Shown one piece after another: positions 1 to 12,149 of a DNA stretch of 64,000 nt. Made by a program: the position numbers and the translations under genes. The stretch covers positions 2,717,001 to 2,781,000 of the forward strand of contig NC_089239.1 in the NCBI RefSeq assembly GCF_963924675.1, read 5' to 3'. Source of the DNA: Phocoena phocoena (taxonomy: Eukaryota > Chordata > Mammalia > Artiodactyla > Phocoenidae). How positions within the stretch are numbered: position 1 is the stretch's first letter; each line of letters begins with the position of its first letter. The notes beneath the pieces are model-generated. The model had not been told where the DNA came from, did no database searches, and saw nothing but the letters and a program-made list of their open reading frames with translations.

Positions 1-289
1 TGGATGATTTCTCTTTCAGTGAATCAATAAACCAGCTGAGAAAATGTCAGCAATCTCAGTTAGCAATGGAAAGAGAAATCCTCAGATTCAAGCAAACAGC
101 AGATAAAATAAGTCGCACTATTATCTGAGTAGGCTAGCTTCAAAAAAAATTTTAAGTTAAAAAAAGAAACAACTCAGGTCATCCTAAGAACCATACGTTT
201 TGAGTTACTCTCTACCCAGGAAGAAAAAACTTTGAGTTTAATCATAGGCTTCTGAAAGAATATTTAAAAATAAAGTCTCCGGAGGATTG

Positions 290-405
290 CACTAGACTTA
301 TTGTGGTGACCATTTTGCAATATATACAAATATCAAATCATTATGTTGTACACCTGAAACTAATATAGTGTTGTAAGTCAATTATATCACAGCAAAAAAT
401 AATCA
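290..405 (+). mobile_element. L1M 3'-end fragment
   Basis: Resembles the old L1 3' terminus: ttgtggtgaccattttgcaa, then atgttgtacacctgaaac. A similar 3' end occurs at about 18510-18600. Confidence 0.5.
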
Positions 406-1236
406 ATTAATTTAAAAAATAAAGTTTCCAGTTATTCTTCTTACTCCAAAAATAAAGTATGCCCGTTGGCCTCCCCTCCTAAAGAAGAAAAGGAGGGAGA
501 GGAGGACAAAAGACAACTGAGACAAGCAGAAGCAAAAAGAGAAAAGAAAACAAACATGGGTGGGGTCTCCCAGCAACAGCCACTGTGGACCCTCTTGACG
601 TGGGCACACCCAGATCCTTTTCTTCGTGTGTACAAATTTTCCCTGAAAACGTATTAATTCATAGTTTTTTCACTTAAAAATGTATTTTGCGTTTCCTCTT
701 CTCCTTTTCCTTTTTCCTGTTTGAACGCTTTGGGCCGTGAGTCGTTAGATCAGCACGTGGGGCTGAGCAAGGCGCATGGTTGTGGTTGGGTGCGAGGGCT
801 CAGCGCGGTGTGGAGGTCTGATCCGCTGAGGAAGGGAAGGGCCTGGGGAGGGACACTGGCAGCCCCGGGGGGAGGTGTCAGAAGCCATGTGGGTGAGGGT
901 GGCATAGCGGGAGGGACGGCCTGATGCACAGAGGCCCCGTCAGGGTGGAAAGGGCATCTGCGGGGGTGGGCAGCCGTGAGGGGAGAGCGTCTGCACACAA
1001 ACAAGGGGGGTTCCGGTGATAAACCGATGTAGTGAGGACGAGGGGAACCAGGCTTCTCACTGTCAGGGAGGAGAGGTCCCGCTGTGGAAAGGAGGAGAGA
1101 GGGCTGAAAGTGGGGATATCAGTGTGAATTCCTGGTTTTTAAAATATATGTTTATTTATGAATGTGTGCGTGAATGTATATAATCCTTAGCTCTGGGAAC
1201 AGAGGACTCCCAATAATAGTGAGCACACCTGGCACT
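406..1236. other. Unassigned intergenic DNA with a GC-rich patch
   Basis: The part from about 720 to 1130 is G-rich and CpG-containing, unlike its AT-rich surroundings. Small open frames exist on both strands but resemble no known protein. I cannot assign it to a repeat family or a gene. Confidence 0.4.
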
Positions 1237-1252
1237 CAGATTACGATTTCTT

Positions 1253-1400
1253 TTTTTTTTTTCCCCGTGTGTGTGTGTGTGTTTTAGTCCATCATTTTTT
1301 TTAATTTAATTTTATTTCTTTTTTTATACAGCAGGTCCTTATTAGTCATCAATTTTATACACATCAGTGTATACATGTCAATCCCAATATCCCAATTCAT
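1253..1400 (-). mobile_element. LINE 3'-end fragment
   Basis: Poly(T) and a (gt)9 run, then tttatacagcaggtcctta and cccaatatcccaattcatca, as in reverse L1 3' ends. Imperfect direct repeats of the tcagattacgatttct type flank it. Confidence 0.5.
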
Positions 1401-1496
1401 CAGACTGTGATTTCTAAATACTGTTCTACACTAAAAGGATCCAGGGCTCCTCCAGAAATGGCTAATTCTAGGCCATTCCTAGAGCAAGGAAAGGAA

Positions 1497-1855
1497 AGTA
1501 GTTTCTGAGACTTGCTCTAACGAATGACCACAAACCCGGTGGCTTCAAACAACAGAAATGTATCCTCCCATAGCTCTGGACCTGGAAGTCCAAAATCAAG
1601 GTATTGGTAGGGCAGTTCTCCCTCTGGAGGCTCCAGGAGAGAATCCTTCCTCGCCTCTTCCATCTCTGCTGGCTTCCTTGTGGCTGCATCACTCCAGTCT
1701 CTGCCTCTGTCTTCGTATGGCCTTCTCTCTGTCTCTGTTTTCTCCTCTTCTGTCACCTATAAGGACACCTGACATTGGATTTAGGGGCCACCAGATGTTC
1801 CAGGAAGCTCTCCTTATCTCACGATCTCTAACTTAATCACATTTGCAAAACTCAC
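1497..1855 (+). mobile_element. MLT1-type LTR (ERVL-MaLR)
   Basis: Diverged match to the MLT1 LTR: ggtggcttcaaacaacagaa, the ggaggctccaggagagaatc segment, the catggccttctc-type segment and ataaggacacc. Solo LTR with no coding content. Confidence 0.8.
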
Positions 1856-1880
1856 AGCCAAACCCAACGCAGCCAAAAAA

Positions 1881-2689
1881 TAAATAAATAAATACTTGAA
1901 AAAGAAAAAACCAAAGGAGGGGGTTCAGAGAGCTCCTAGGTTGGAGAACCAGAATGCTTACCCTTGCCACTGTACCGGGCCCCAGGCTCCACGAGGACGG
2001 AAGCTCCTTTTTTCAGGACCTCACCGACGTATCTCTTCCTCTGGCTGCTGATTCATGTCCTTTAATCTCCTTTGTAATAAATCAGTAACTAGTGAGTCAG
2101 GGGGTTTCCTGAGCTCTGTGAGTGGCTCTAGCAAATTAATCAAGCCCAAGGAGGGAGTTATGGGAACCTCCAATTTATAGCCAGTTGGTCAGAAGCAAAG
2201 GTGAGAACCTGGGCTTAAGATTAGTATCCAAAGTGGAGGAGGGCCTTGTGGGACGGAGTCCTCACCTGTGGGGATCTGAAGCTATTTCCAGGTAGGCAGT
2301 GTCAGAATCACGTTGAATTGTAGGACACCAGCAGGTGCTGGAAACCTGCCAGTTGGTGTGGGGAAACACTCCACCCCTCTACCCCCTACCCTGCAACCCT
2401 CCACCCCACACCCTCTGCCATGTTGAAATTGGGTACGCGACACTTTACCCAGACTTGGAGGAGTGGTGGATGTCAGGGCACAGCTCCAGCCCTTGCAAGG
2501 TTTTTCTCCCTGAAGTCAGAGGACGGCAAGGCCTAAGCTCAGGGCCACCACACCTGGCTTGCTCCCTGTCCCTACAAGTTTCCAACATTTAACCTCATTT
2601 GGGGAGTCAGCAGTCCATACTTTGGAACCAATCCTGCCTCTTGGGAAAAAGAGATAAATGATTATATTTTTCTAATCAAGAAGAGATTT
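1881..2689. other. Intergenic DNA without recognised features
   Basis: Mixed composition; contains a C-rich stretch at about 2365-2425. No exon, RNA gene or confident repeat recognised. Confidence 0.4.
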
Positions 2690-3310
2690 GGGGGACCTGT
2701 AGGAAGATATTAACAGAACTTTACTGAGGATCACAAGAGAAGACTAGAATAAAGAAAGAGACTCTTCTCCTGAATGAAACCGTTCTAGTTGATTAAAATA
2801 TGATTTCTTCCAAATGTTGGAAGAAATAATTCAAAACACCCATGAGATTGATGAAATTGTTGTAATATCATCTTAATGAATAGGTGGGAAGGAATAGCTA
2901 AGAAATGTTGAAAAGGATAAACTATAAAGTTTGGTCATGAAGATAGTGTGATGTGATCACAGAAATAGACACATGGAAATTATTAGAGGGCTTAGTAATA
3001 GACCTAAGTACAAAGAATTTAGTCTGTGACGGACAAAGCCTTTTAAATCAGCACAGAGATAAGTGAGTAAATGGTTTTGAAATGACTATTTGTAAAAATA
3101 ATAAAACCAGGTCCCTAACGCTCATGAAACACCAAAAGAATTACAGAGGGATTTTCTTTAATGTACAAAAAGAAAAGAAATATAGTACCAAAAAATTACT
3201 TACCTGCATTTAGAATGGAGGAAGCCCTTCTAGACACACAAGCATAAACATAAACCATAGCAGTAAAGAGTAATAAATAAATTTTGCTCCATTAAAATTA
3301 AAGACTTCTG

Positions 3311-3846
3311 GGACCTCCCTGGTGGTCCAGTGGTTGAGAATCTGCCTTCCAATGCAGGGGACGTGGGTTCAATCCCTGGTAGGGGAACTAAGATCCCACA
3401 TGCCGTGGGGCAACTAAGCCCTCACACCACAACTATTGAGCCTGTGTGCCACAACTAGAGAGCCTGTGTTGCAACTACAGAACCCACATGCTCTGGAGCC
3501 TGTACACCACAACTAGAGAGAAGCCCACATGCCACAGCGAAAGATCCCACAAGCCACAGGTAAGACCCGATGCAGCCAAACATAAATAAATAAATAAATG
3601 TTTTTTAAAAAAGTAAAAGCAAGGGCTTCCCTGGTGGTGCGGTGGTTGAGAGTCCGCCTGCCAATGCAGGAGACACGGGTTCGTGCCCCAGTCCGGGAAG
3701 ATCCCACATGCCACAGAGTGCCTGGGCCCGTGAGCCATGGCTGCTGAGCCTGAGCGTCCGGAGCCTGTGGTCCACAACGGGAGAGGCCACAACAGTGAGA
3801 GGCCTGCGTACCGAAAAAAAAAAAAAAGTAAAAACAAAATTAAATT
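3311..3846 (+). mobile_element. CHR-1-like long SINE with a second SINE in its tail
   Basis: Begins with the tRNA-derived head (cctccctggtggtccagtgg), runs through imperfect acaactagagagcc-type repeats and ends in an (AAAT)n tail near 3600. TSDs of 16 bp (aaattaaagacttctg) lie at about 3295-3310 and 3847-3862. They enclose both this element and the SINE at 3623-3828, which inserted into its A-rich tail. Confidence 0.85.
3623..3828 (+). mobile_element. CHR-2-like SINE nested in the SINE at 3311
   Basis: Starts gggcttccctggtggtgcgg, contains the gtgagccatgg and acgggagaggccacaac segments and ends in poly(A). Short duplications of the aaagtaaaa type flank it. Confidence 0.9.
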
Positions 3847-3895
3847 AAATTAAAGACTTCTGCAAGTTAGAAAACACTATGATAGAGTCTGGGAA

Positions 3896-4224
3896 GTTCA
3901 AGGTGGCAGAGATGATATAATCTGGGGGACTTCCTGAATCCCAATGTAATAATAGAGAGAGAAACTAGATAGCAAAGTCAGTCATGGCCAACATTTACAA
4001 CAAATCTGGGTGAGAGGGTATTCCTACAAACCCCTGCCAACTAAAACTTGACACACGCCATCCGCCTCTACAAGGATAAAGTCACTAGGCCCTGCAGTCG
4101 CTGACCTTCAACTCACCTTGAAACGAGTTCAGGGTGGAGATCAGGAATGAGGTATTCTGTGCTCTGGGAAAAACTGGCAGAACAGGCCTTCAGATAGATA
4201 TTTTCAGGAGAAGATTTTATGGGC
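3896..4224. other. Intergenic DNA without recognised features
   Basis: No repeat, exon or RNA gene recognised. Confidence 0.35.
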
Positions 4225-4504
4225 CCAATTTCTTGCATCTTCTCGTATCTAGAAAAGCACTAAAATCATGAATGGTGACATCTGCTCCTCGTGAATGGCA
4301 GCAACCCCCTGCCGAAATGTGTAGTTGATTGCATGTACCCTCTTCACCAATATCACGTATATACTGACCTCCCCCACGTCTTTGGACAGTTCCTCAGAGC
4401 TGTCTGAGAGGCTGTCTCCCAGGCTATAGTCCTCATATAGTCCTCCCTGTCCCCAATAAAACTTAACTCACTATTCTCACATTGTACATATTTTTCAGTC
4501 GACA
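4225..4504 (+). mobile_element. LTR-like fragment of an endogenous retrovirus
   Basis: Contains a gagaggctgtctccca block, an aataaa signal in ccaataaaacttaac and an end near cagtcgaca. A related copy on the opposite strand lies at 28109-28330. The family name is uncertain. No coding region accompanies it. Confidence 0.55.
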
Positions 4505-5571
4505 GTGCAGATACAGCAGAGAGGGACAAACCACCGACAGCCGTAATACCTGCATGGTATTAGCATCTTTGCAGGAGGAAAAAGAGGGAAGCCATGAGGC
4601 ATCTAACAGGTCTGAGAACAGCAACACCATAAAATAGCCAATAGATATTCACTGTAAACAACAGCAGGTCGCCTTGCGAACAAAAGCTGAAACTGAAGGG
4701 ATTTCATGCAATCCAATGCAGATGAGAGCAAGAATCCATATTTAGGTCTGAAAATGCTGGAACCTTCCAGACCCTTTGCACTCTCAAAACTGACCAGCCA
4801 GGGCTTCCCTGATGGCGCAGTGGTTGAGAGTCCGCCTGCTGATGCAGGGGACACGGGTTTGTGCCCTGGTCTGGGAAGATCCCACATGCCGCAGAGCGGC
4901 TAGGCCCGTGAGCCATGGCTACTGAGCCTGTGCGTCCGGAATCAGTGCTCCCCAACGGGAGAGGCCACAACAGTGAGAGGCCCGCGTACTGCAAAAAAAA
5001 AACAACAACAAAAAGAAACTGACCAGCCTTCCAGAACTGGACTCCACGCTGAAAAGAAATGATTGGAAATGCAATCAAAATCGAGTAGTGTAAGGACAAC
5101 AGAGGTAAAGAAAAAACAAGGCACAAATAAAACTGTGAGGGAGAACTAAGCCAGGACATTTCAGAAGGCACATTACCATATTTTTTCAAAGCTACACAAA
5201 AACAACAGAAGAGGGAGCCCTGTGAAGGTAGAAAAGCTTGATTAAACCACCCCTCCACCAAAAAGTTGAGGAAAACTAATTTCACATGAAATGAGCAGCT
5301 GACAATGATCAAGGTTAAATCCCGTATAAAATCCCAAATGAAAATAAGGAACAGAATAACATCAATGAAAGCACTCCAGAAAGACATGCTCACAAAACTC
5401 ACCAAGGCTCTTACCTGTTATTTCATAATAAGCTAAAAATGTAAAAACTCTTTGGAAATGTAGGCAACTGAGCAGCTGATTAGAGGGTAAGGAAATGAGA
5501 TTATCATCACAGTCTTTGAAAGCAACACTTTATGCTAGAAATAAATTTAAGATCCTTAATGAAAGAAAATG
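4505..5571. other. Unassigned A-rich DNA around the SINE at 4800
   Basis: Sense A-rich sequence, possibly an old L1 5' or ORF1 part. The long minus-strand open frame here (4704-5405) runs through the SINE and is not a gene. Confidence 0.35.
4800..5016 (+). mobile_element. CHR-2-like SINE
   Basis: Complete head, body and A-rich tail. The direct repeat aactgaccagcc lies on both sides (about 4788-4799 and 5017-5028). Confidence 0.9.
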
Positions 5572-5586
5572 TGAACCAAGGATTTT

Positions 5587-5796
5587 TTTTTTTTTTTTTT
5601 TTTTTGCAGTACGCGGACCTCTCACTGTTGTGGCCTCTCCCGTTGCGGACCACAGGCTCCGGACGCGCACGCTCCGCAGCCATGGCTCACGGGCCCAGCC
5701 ACTCCGCGGCATGTGGGATCTTCCCGGACTGGGGCATGAACCCGCGTCCCCTGCAACAGCAGGCGGACTCTCAACCACTGCGCCACCAGGGAAGCC
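5587..5796 (-). mobile_element. CHR-2-like SINE, minus strand, perfect TSD
   Basis: Poly(T) at the left and reverse-complement head ccaccagggaagcc at the right. A 15-bp TSD (tgaaccaaggatttt) at 5572-5586 and 5797-5811 is identical, indicating a recent insertion. Confidence 0.93.
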
Positions 5797-6092
5797 TGAA
5801 CCAAGGATTTTAAACCCAATAAACTTTTAAGTACAAAAAGTTAGAAAGACTATTATCAAAACATACAGAACTCAGGGAATAATTTTCTCATGAGCATATC
5901 CAGAAATATCTATTAGAAAAGAAGCTTCAAACAAATACTAGAGAGACATTGGCATAAGAACTGGTCATGAGCATTAAGTATATGGTTACTTTAAAACTAA
6001 GTCTAAATGAGGGTAAAAGACGAAGGTTTAGTGTTTAATAGCTTTATTCTCTAACAAGGTAAATAATATACAACCATTAAAAATATGGAAAG

Positions 6093-6312
6093 CAGGCTTC
6101 CCTGGTGGCGCAGTGGTTGGGAGTCCACCTGCCGATGCAGGGGACACGGGTTCATGCCCTGGTCCGGGAAGATCCCACATGCCGCGGAGTGGCTGGGCCC
6201 GTGAGCCATGGCCGCTGAGCCTGCACTTCCGGAGCCTGTGCTCCGCAACGTGAGAGGCCACAACAGTGAGAGGCCCACATACTGCAAAAAAAAAAAAAAA
6301 AAAAAAAAAAAA
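6093..6312 (+). mobile_element. CHR-2-like SINE
   Basis: Full-length element ending in about 27 A residues, directly before the first recognisable part of the L1 at 6313. Confidence 0.9.
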
Positions 6313-7913
6313 GTTAAAGACAGAGAATCTTAAAAGCAGCAAGTGAAAAACAACTTGTCACATACAAGGGAACCCCCATAGACTATGACCAGTTTCTTCA
6401 GAGGAACTTTACAGGCCATAAAGAAATGGCAAGATATATTCAAAGTGCTGAAAGAAAAAATCTGCCACCAAGAATACTCTACCTGGAAAAGTTGTTCTTC
6501 AAAACCGAAGTAGAGATAAAGAGTTTTCCAAACAAGCAAAAGCTGAAAGAATTTATCACCACTAGATCAGCCTTACATGTAATGTTGAAGTGACTCTTGA
6601 AGTGACTTCTTCAAGCTGAAACAAAGGGCACCAATTAGTCACAGAAAAACATATGAAAATATAAATTTTGCTGGTAAAGGTAAATATATATTAAGTGCAG
6701 AATACTCTAATGTTGGGATGGGTAAATCACTTTTAAATTTGATATAAATGTTAAAAGGCAAAATTAGTAAAAATAACTATAACTGCAATGATTTGTAAAT
6801 GGATGAGCAAGTTAAAAAGATATAAATTGTGGCATCAAAAACATGAAATGTTTTAACAAAAAGAGTACAAATGTAGAGATTTAGTATACATTCACAGTTG
6901 CGTTGTTATCAGCTTAAAATAGACTGTTATAAATAAGATGTTTTATGTAAGCCTCATGTTAACCACAGAGCAAAACCTTAAATAGATTCACAAAAGATAA
7001 AGAGAAAGGAATCTAATCATACCATTATGTAAAAATCACCAATCACAAAGAAAGAGAGCAAGAGAAGAAAAAAGAAAGGAATGACAAAACACCAGAAGAC
7101 AATTTTAAAATGGCAATGGAAAGTACGTACCTGTCAATAATTACTTTAAATGTAAATGGACCAAATTCTCCACAAAAGACATACGTGGCTAAATGGATAA
7201 ACAAAACAAGACCCAACTGTATGTTGCTCACAAGAGACTCACTTCAGCTTTAAGTACACACACAGACTAAAAGTATAGGGATTAAAAATGGTATTCCATG
7301 CAAATGGAAACCAAAAAAAGCTAGGTAACTGTACTTGTATCAGACAAAATAGATTTTAAACCAAAGATTGTAATAAGAGTCACAGAAGGTCATTACATAA
7401 TGATAAGGGTATCAGTACAACATGATAATATAACATTTATAGATCTGTATGCACCCAACATAGGAGCACCTAAATATATAGAGCAAATATTAACAGACCT
7501 GAAGGAGGAATAGACAGCAAAAGTATAATTGTAGGGCACTTCAGTACTCCACTTTCAACAATGGATAGGTCATCCAGACAGAAAATCAATAAGGAAGCAT
7601 TGAACTTAAACTACAGATGGACCTAACAGACATTTACACAGTATACATTCAAGAGCAGCAGAATACACATTCTTCTCAAGTGCACATGAAACATTCTCCA
7701 GGATGCATCATGTGTGAGGCCACTAAACAAGTATCAATAAATTTAAGAAGACTGAAATCATATCAAGCATCTTTTCTGACCACAATGGTATGAGACGAGA
7801 AATCGATTATAAGAAGAAAACTGGAAAATTCACAAATATGTGGAGATTAAACAATGTGTTATTGAACTACCAATGGTCAAAGAAGAAATCAAAAGGAAAT
7901 CAAAAATATCTTG

Positions 7914-8127
7914 GGGGCTTCCCTGGTGGCGCAGTGGTTGAGAGTCCGCCTGCCAATGCAGGGGATATGGGTTCGTGCCACGGTCCAGGAAGATCCCACA
8001 TGCTGCGGAGTGGCTGGGCCCATGAGCCATGGCCACTGAGCCTGCGCGTCCAGAGCCTGTGCTCCACAACGGGAGATGCCATGACAGTGAGAGGTCCGCG
8101 TACAGCAAAAAAAAAAAAAAAAAAAAA
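7914..8127 (+). mobile_element. CHR-2-like SINE inserted in L1 ORF2
   Basis: Full-length element interrupting the endonuclease-to-reverse-transcriptase part of the L1 at 6313-10995; a short atcttg repeat flanks it. Confidence 0.9.
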
Positions 8128-10808
8128 TCTTGAGACCAATGAAAATAGAAATACCACATACCAAAACTGATAAGATGTAACAAAAGTGGTTCTAAGAGGG
8201 GAGTTCATAGTGATAAATACCTACCTTAAGGAAAAAAAAAACTTTCAAATAAACAACCTAACTTTATACATCAAGGAACTAGAAAAAGAAGAACAACCTA
8301 AGCTGAAAGGTAGTAGAAGGAAGGAAATAAAAAAGATCAGAGCAGAAATAAATGAATTAGAGACTAAAAAGGCAATAAGAAAAGATCAATAAAACTAAGA
8401 ACTGGTTTTCAAAGGCAAATAAACAATCCTCACCTAGACTCACCAGAAAGAGAGAGAGAGGATTCACATAAATAAAATTAGGAATGAAAGAGGAGTCATT
8501 ACAACTGATACCAAACAAATACAAAGGATTAAAGAGACTACTATAAAAAATTATACACCAAAACAAAATGGACAACCTAGAAGAAATGGATAAACTCCTA
8601 GAAACATAAAACCTATCAAGGCTGAATCATGAAGAAACAGAGAATCTGAACAGACAAATTAGTAGTAAGGACATTGAATCAGTAATCAAAAATCTGGCAA
8701 CAAAGAAATCTAACAAACAGTTGAAGAAGAACTAATACCAACTCTTTTCAAACTCTTCCAAAAAATAAAAGAGATGGAAACACTTCCAAATGCATTTTAT
8801 GAGGCCAGCATTATTTTGATATCAAAAGCAGACAAGGACACTACAGAAAAAGGAAATTACAGGCCAATATCCCTGATGAACGCAGATGTGAAATCCTCAA
8901 CAAAATATTAGCAAACCAAATTCAACAGTACATCATACACCATGATGAAGTGGATTTTATTACAAGGATGCAAGGATGGTCTAACATCCACAAATCAGTC
9001 AATGTGGTATATACCACATTAACAAAACAAAGGATAAAACCATATGATCATAACAATAGTTGCAGAAAAAGCATTTGATAAAATTCAATATCCATTCATG
9101 ATAAAAACTCTCAACAAAGTGGGTATAGAGGGAATGTATCCCAACATAATAAAGGACACATATGACAAACACACAGCTAGCATCATACTCAATGGTGAAA
9201 AGCTGAAAGCTTTTCTTCTAAGATCAAGAACAAAACAAGGGTGCCCACACTTGCTACTTTTATTCATCATAGTACTGGAAGTCCTAACCAGAGCAATTAG
9301 GCAAGAAAAAAAAAAGGCATCCAAATCAGAAAGGAAGAAATAAAATTATCTACTTGCAGATGACATATTATATATAGAAAGAGTTCACCAAAAAACTGTT
9401 AGAACTAATAAATGAATTCAATAAGTTGCAGGATCAAAACCAATGTACAAAAATCAGTTGCATTTCTATACACTAATTACAAACTATCAGAAAGAGAAAT
9501 TAAGAAAACAATCCCATCTACAACTGTATCAAAAATTAAATACACTGAATGCTATAAAATACTGGTGAAGTAAATTGAAGAAGACACAAATAAATGAAAA
9601 GATAGTCCATGCTCACATATTGGAACAATTGATAAATTAATATTGTTTAAATGTCCATACTACCCAAAGTTATCTAAAAATTCAACGGAATCCCTATCAA
9701 AATTCCAATGATATTTTTCACAAAAATAGGACTAAACAATCTAAAAGTCATATGGAACCACAAAAGATCCTGAATAGCCAATGCAATCTTAAGAAAGAAC
9801 AAAGATGGAAGCATTACACTTCTTGATTTCGAGCTATATTACTAATTTATAGTAATCTAAACACTATGGTATTGGCATAAAAATAGATCAGTGGAAAAGA
9901 ATAGCAAGCCCAGAAATAAACCCATGCATATATGGTCGATTAATTTACAACAAACAAACCAAAACTATTCAAACTACGTACCAGACAGTCACATGCAAAA
10001 AAATCAGTGTTGAGCATGAAAATCTGCTCAACATCACTAATCATCAGGGAAATTTTAATCAAAACCACAATGAGATACTGCCTCACAACTGTCAGAATGG
10101 CTATTATGAAAAAGACCAGAGTTAAGATTTGTCAAGGATATGGAGAAAAGGGAACTCTTTTACCCCAATGTAAATTGGTACAGCCATTCTGGAAAACAGT
10201 ATGGAGATTCCTCAAGAAATTAAAAATAGAACTACCATATGACGGAGCAATCTGACTTCTGGGTACTTTCTAAGGAAATGAAAACACTAACTTGAAAAGA
10301 TATCTTCACCCCCATGTTCAATTGCAGCATTACTTATAACAGCCAAGACATGGAAACAAGCTAAATGTTCATCAGTGGATGAGTGGTTAAAGAAGATGTG
10401 GTACACACACAGAGACACACACACATACACACACACACAGGAATATTATTGAGCTAGGAGGAAGGAGGAAACCCTGCCACTTTGACAACACGGATGGAAC
10501 TTGAGGGGATTATGCTAAATGAATAAGCCAGACTAGAAAGACAAATACAGTATGGTATCATTTATTTGTGGAATCTTAAAATAAAGGTCAAACTCATAGA
10601 AACAAAGAGTAGGAAAGTGGTTTCCAGAGGCTGGGGGATGGAGGAAACAGGGTGAGGTTGGTAAAAGGGTACAAACTTTCAGCTATAAGATATATAAGGA
10701 TCTAAACTATAACATGGTGACCAAAGCGGCTAACTCTGTATCATATAACTGAAATTTGCTGAGAGAGTAGAACTTAAATGTTCTCACCCTCTCTAAAAAA
10801 AAAACAAA

Positions 10809-10831
10809 ACATATATATATGTGTGTGTGTG

Positions 10832-10871
<40 letters not shown>
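10809..10871. repeat. (TG)n microsatellite
   Basis: About 60 bp of (TA)n then (TG)n with one C interruption, in the 3' UTR of the L1. Confidence 0.95.
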
Positions 10872-10873
<2 letters not shown>

Positions 10874-11027
10874 GAAGTAAATAAGGTGACAGATGTGCTG
10901 ATTAACTAGTTGGGAGGATTCCTTTCACAATGTATTAGGTCATCACTATGTACACTTTAAATATCTTACAATTTTATTTGTGAATTATACCTCAATAGAG
11001 CTAAAAGTAATAAAGCATAATGATAAA

Positions 11028-11245
11028 AATCATAGACTAGGTGGCTTATAAACAACAGAAATCTATTTCTCTCAGTTCGGGAGACTGGGGAGACCAAGTT
11101 GGAGGCACCAACAGATCCGGTGTCTGGTGAGAGTCAGCTTCCTGGTCCACAGACTGCAGTCTTTACCTACAAGTACCATCACCTTGGGGATTAGGTTTCA
11201 GTATGTGAATTTGAGGAGGGGGACACAAACATTCAGTCTATGACA
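11028..11245 (+). mobile_element. MLT1/MST-type LTR fragment
   Basis: Matches the ggtggcttataaacaacaga and ccggtgtctggtgagagtc segments and the terminal gaggaggggacacaaaca of MaLR LTRs. Internally deleted. Confidence 0.65.
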
Positions 11246-11859
11246 GATACATGTGGAAGTGATTTTATAAAAGTCAGGATAGTGGTTACTTGTGGGAGGA
11301 GGGGGAGAGAGATAAGGATGGGCACATGAAGGGGATCTCTGGGGAGACAAAAGTTCTATTTCTTTCCCTGATGGTTGTTACAAGGATGTTTGCCTTAGAA
11401 CAATTCACAAAGCTATATGTTTGTTTTGTGTGGTCTTCTATATCCATGTTTTATTTTACAGTAAAAATACTATTTTTAAAAAGCATCATAAGTACAATTA
11501 AAAGGAACTCTGGGAAAGGTATATGTGACAGCAAAAGATTAATATTCTTATTTTAAACTTTTTTAAAGAATAAGGGAAAAAATTAACATCCCAATTAAAA
11601 AGCAAGCAAAGGTAATTCATAGGAGACCAACAATGTTCAGTAAACATATTTTTAAAAGGTCAAACTTTCTAATTATAATAAATTCAAAATTCAAGCAAAA
11701 ATAAGAATGTGATTGATCAAATTGGAAAAGATTAATAAAATGACAAAACCTAATGTTGGGGGTGGAGAGAATTAGCATTCTCCTGCAATGCTTCTGGGAA
11801 TCTGATATGTCAAAATGTTTCTGGAGAGTAATTGGACACATTTAACTTTTAAAAAAAAA

Positions 11860-12120
11860 CTTTAAAATGCATTCATTTTATTTAAATACCTCCATCTTTC
11901 AGAATATATCCAAATGAAACTATCATGTACATCTGAAAATGTATATTTACAAAGACGTTTAGCAAACTATTATTTATATTTAAAAATCTAGAAACAACTA
12001 AACATCCAATTATAATGAACCTAATTCATGGAATACTATACAGCAATAAAAAGTAGAAGACTTAATGGCATTGAAAACATTAAGATACTGTTTTGTAAAA
12101 AGCAAATTTCAAAGCAATGT
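11860..12120 (+). mobile_element. Old L1 3' fragment
   Basis: Includes tggaatactatacagcaata, typical of the ORF2 C-terminus region (EYYTAIK), in a diverged copy. Confidence 0.55.
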
Positions 12121-12149
12121 CTAGTGCAATACTTTTGTTTCCTTTTAAG

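Larger units (their letters stand above)
2690..3895 (+). mobile_element. Old L1M ORF2 fragment, split by SINEs
   Basis: A-rich sense sequence ending in a typical L1 stretch (attttgctccattaaaatta, aaagacttctgcaagttag), interrupted by the two nested SINEs at 3311-3846. Heavily mutated. Confidence 0.5.
6313..10995 (+). mobile_element. Long old L1 with both ORF2 domains, inactive
   Basis: Inter-ORF DNA is followed by the ORF2 endonuclease start near 7109 (reads as TLNVNG-type sequence near 7142). The reverse transcriptase follows, with AEKAFDKIQ near 9062 and a degraded catalytic region near 9350 reading LADDILYI. The 3' end is near 10995. Many stops and frameshifts; a SINE sits at 7914 and a (TG)n run near the 3' end. 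Confidence 0.85.

Noticed and set aside
4704..5405. Long minus-strand open frame (233 codons)
   Set aside because: It runs through the SINE at 4800-5016 and A-rich flank; the protein is SINE and poly(T) translation with no domain.
3311..8127. tRNA-like segments as real tRNA genes
   Set aside because: They are the degenerate tRNA-derived heads of CHR SINEs with poly(A) tails and TSDs.
8867..9400. Reverse transcriptase-like sequence as a possible retron or new system
   Set aside because: It is ordinary L1 ORF2 in order with endonuclease and 3' end, and is broken by stops.
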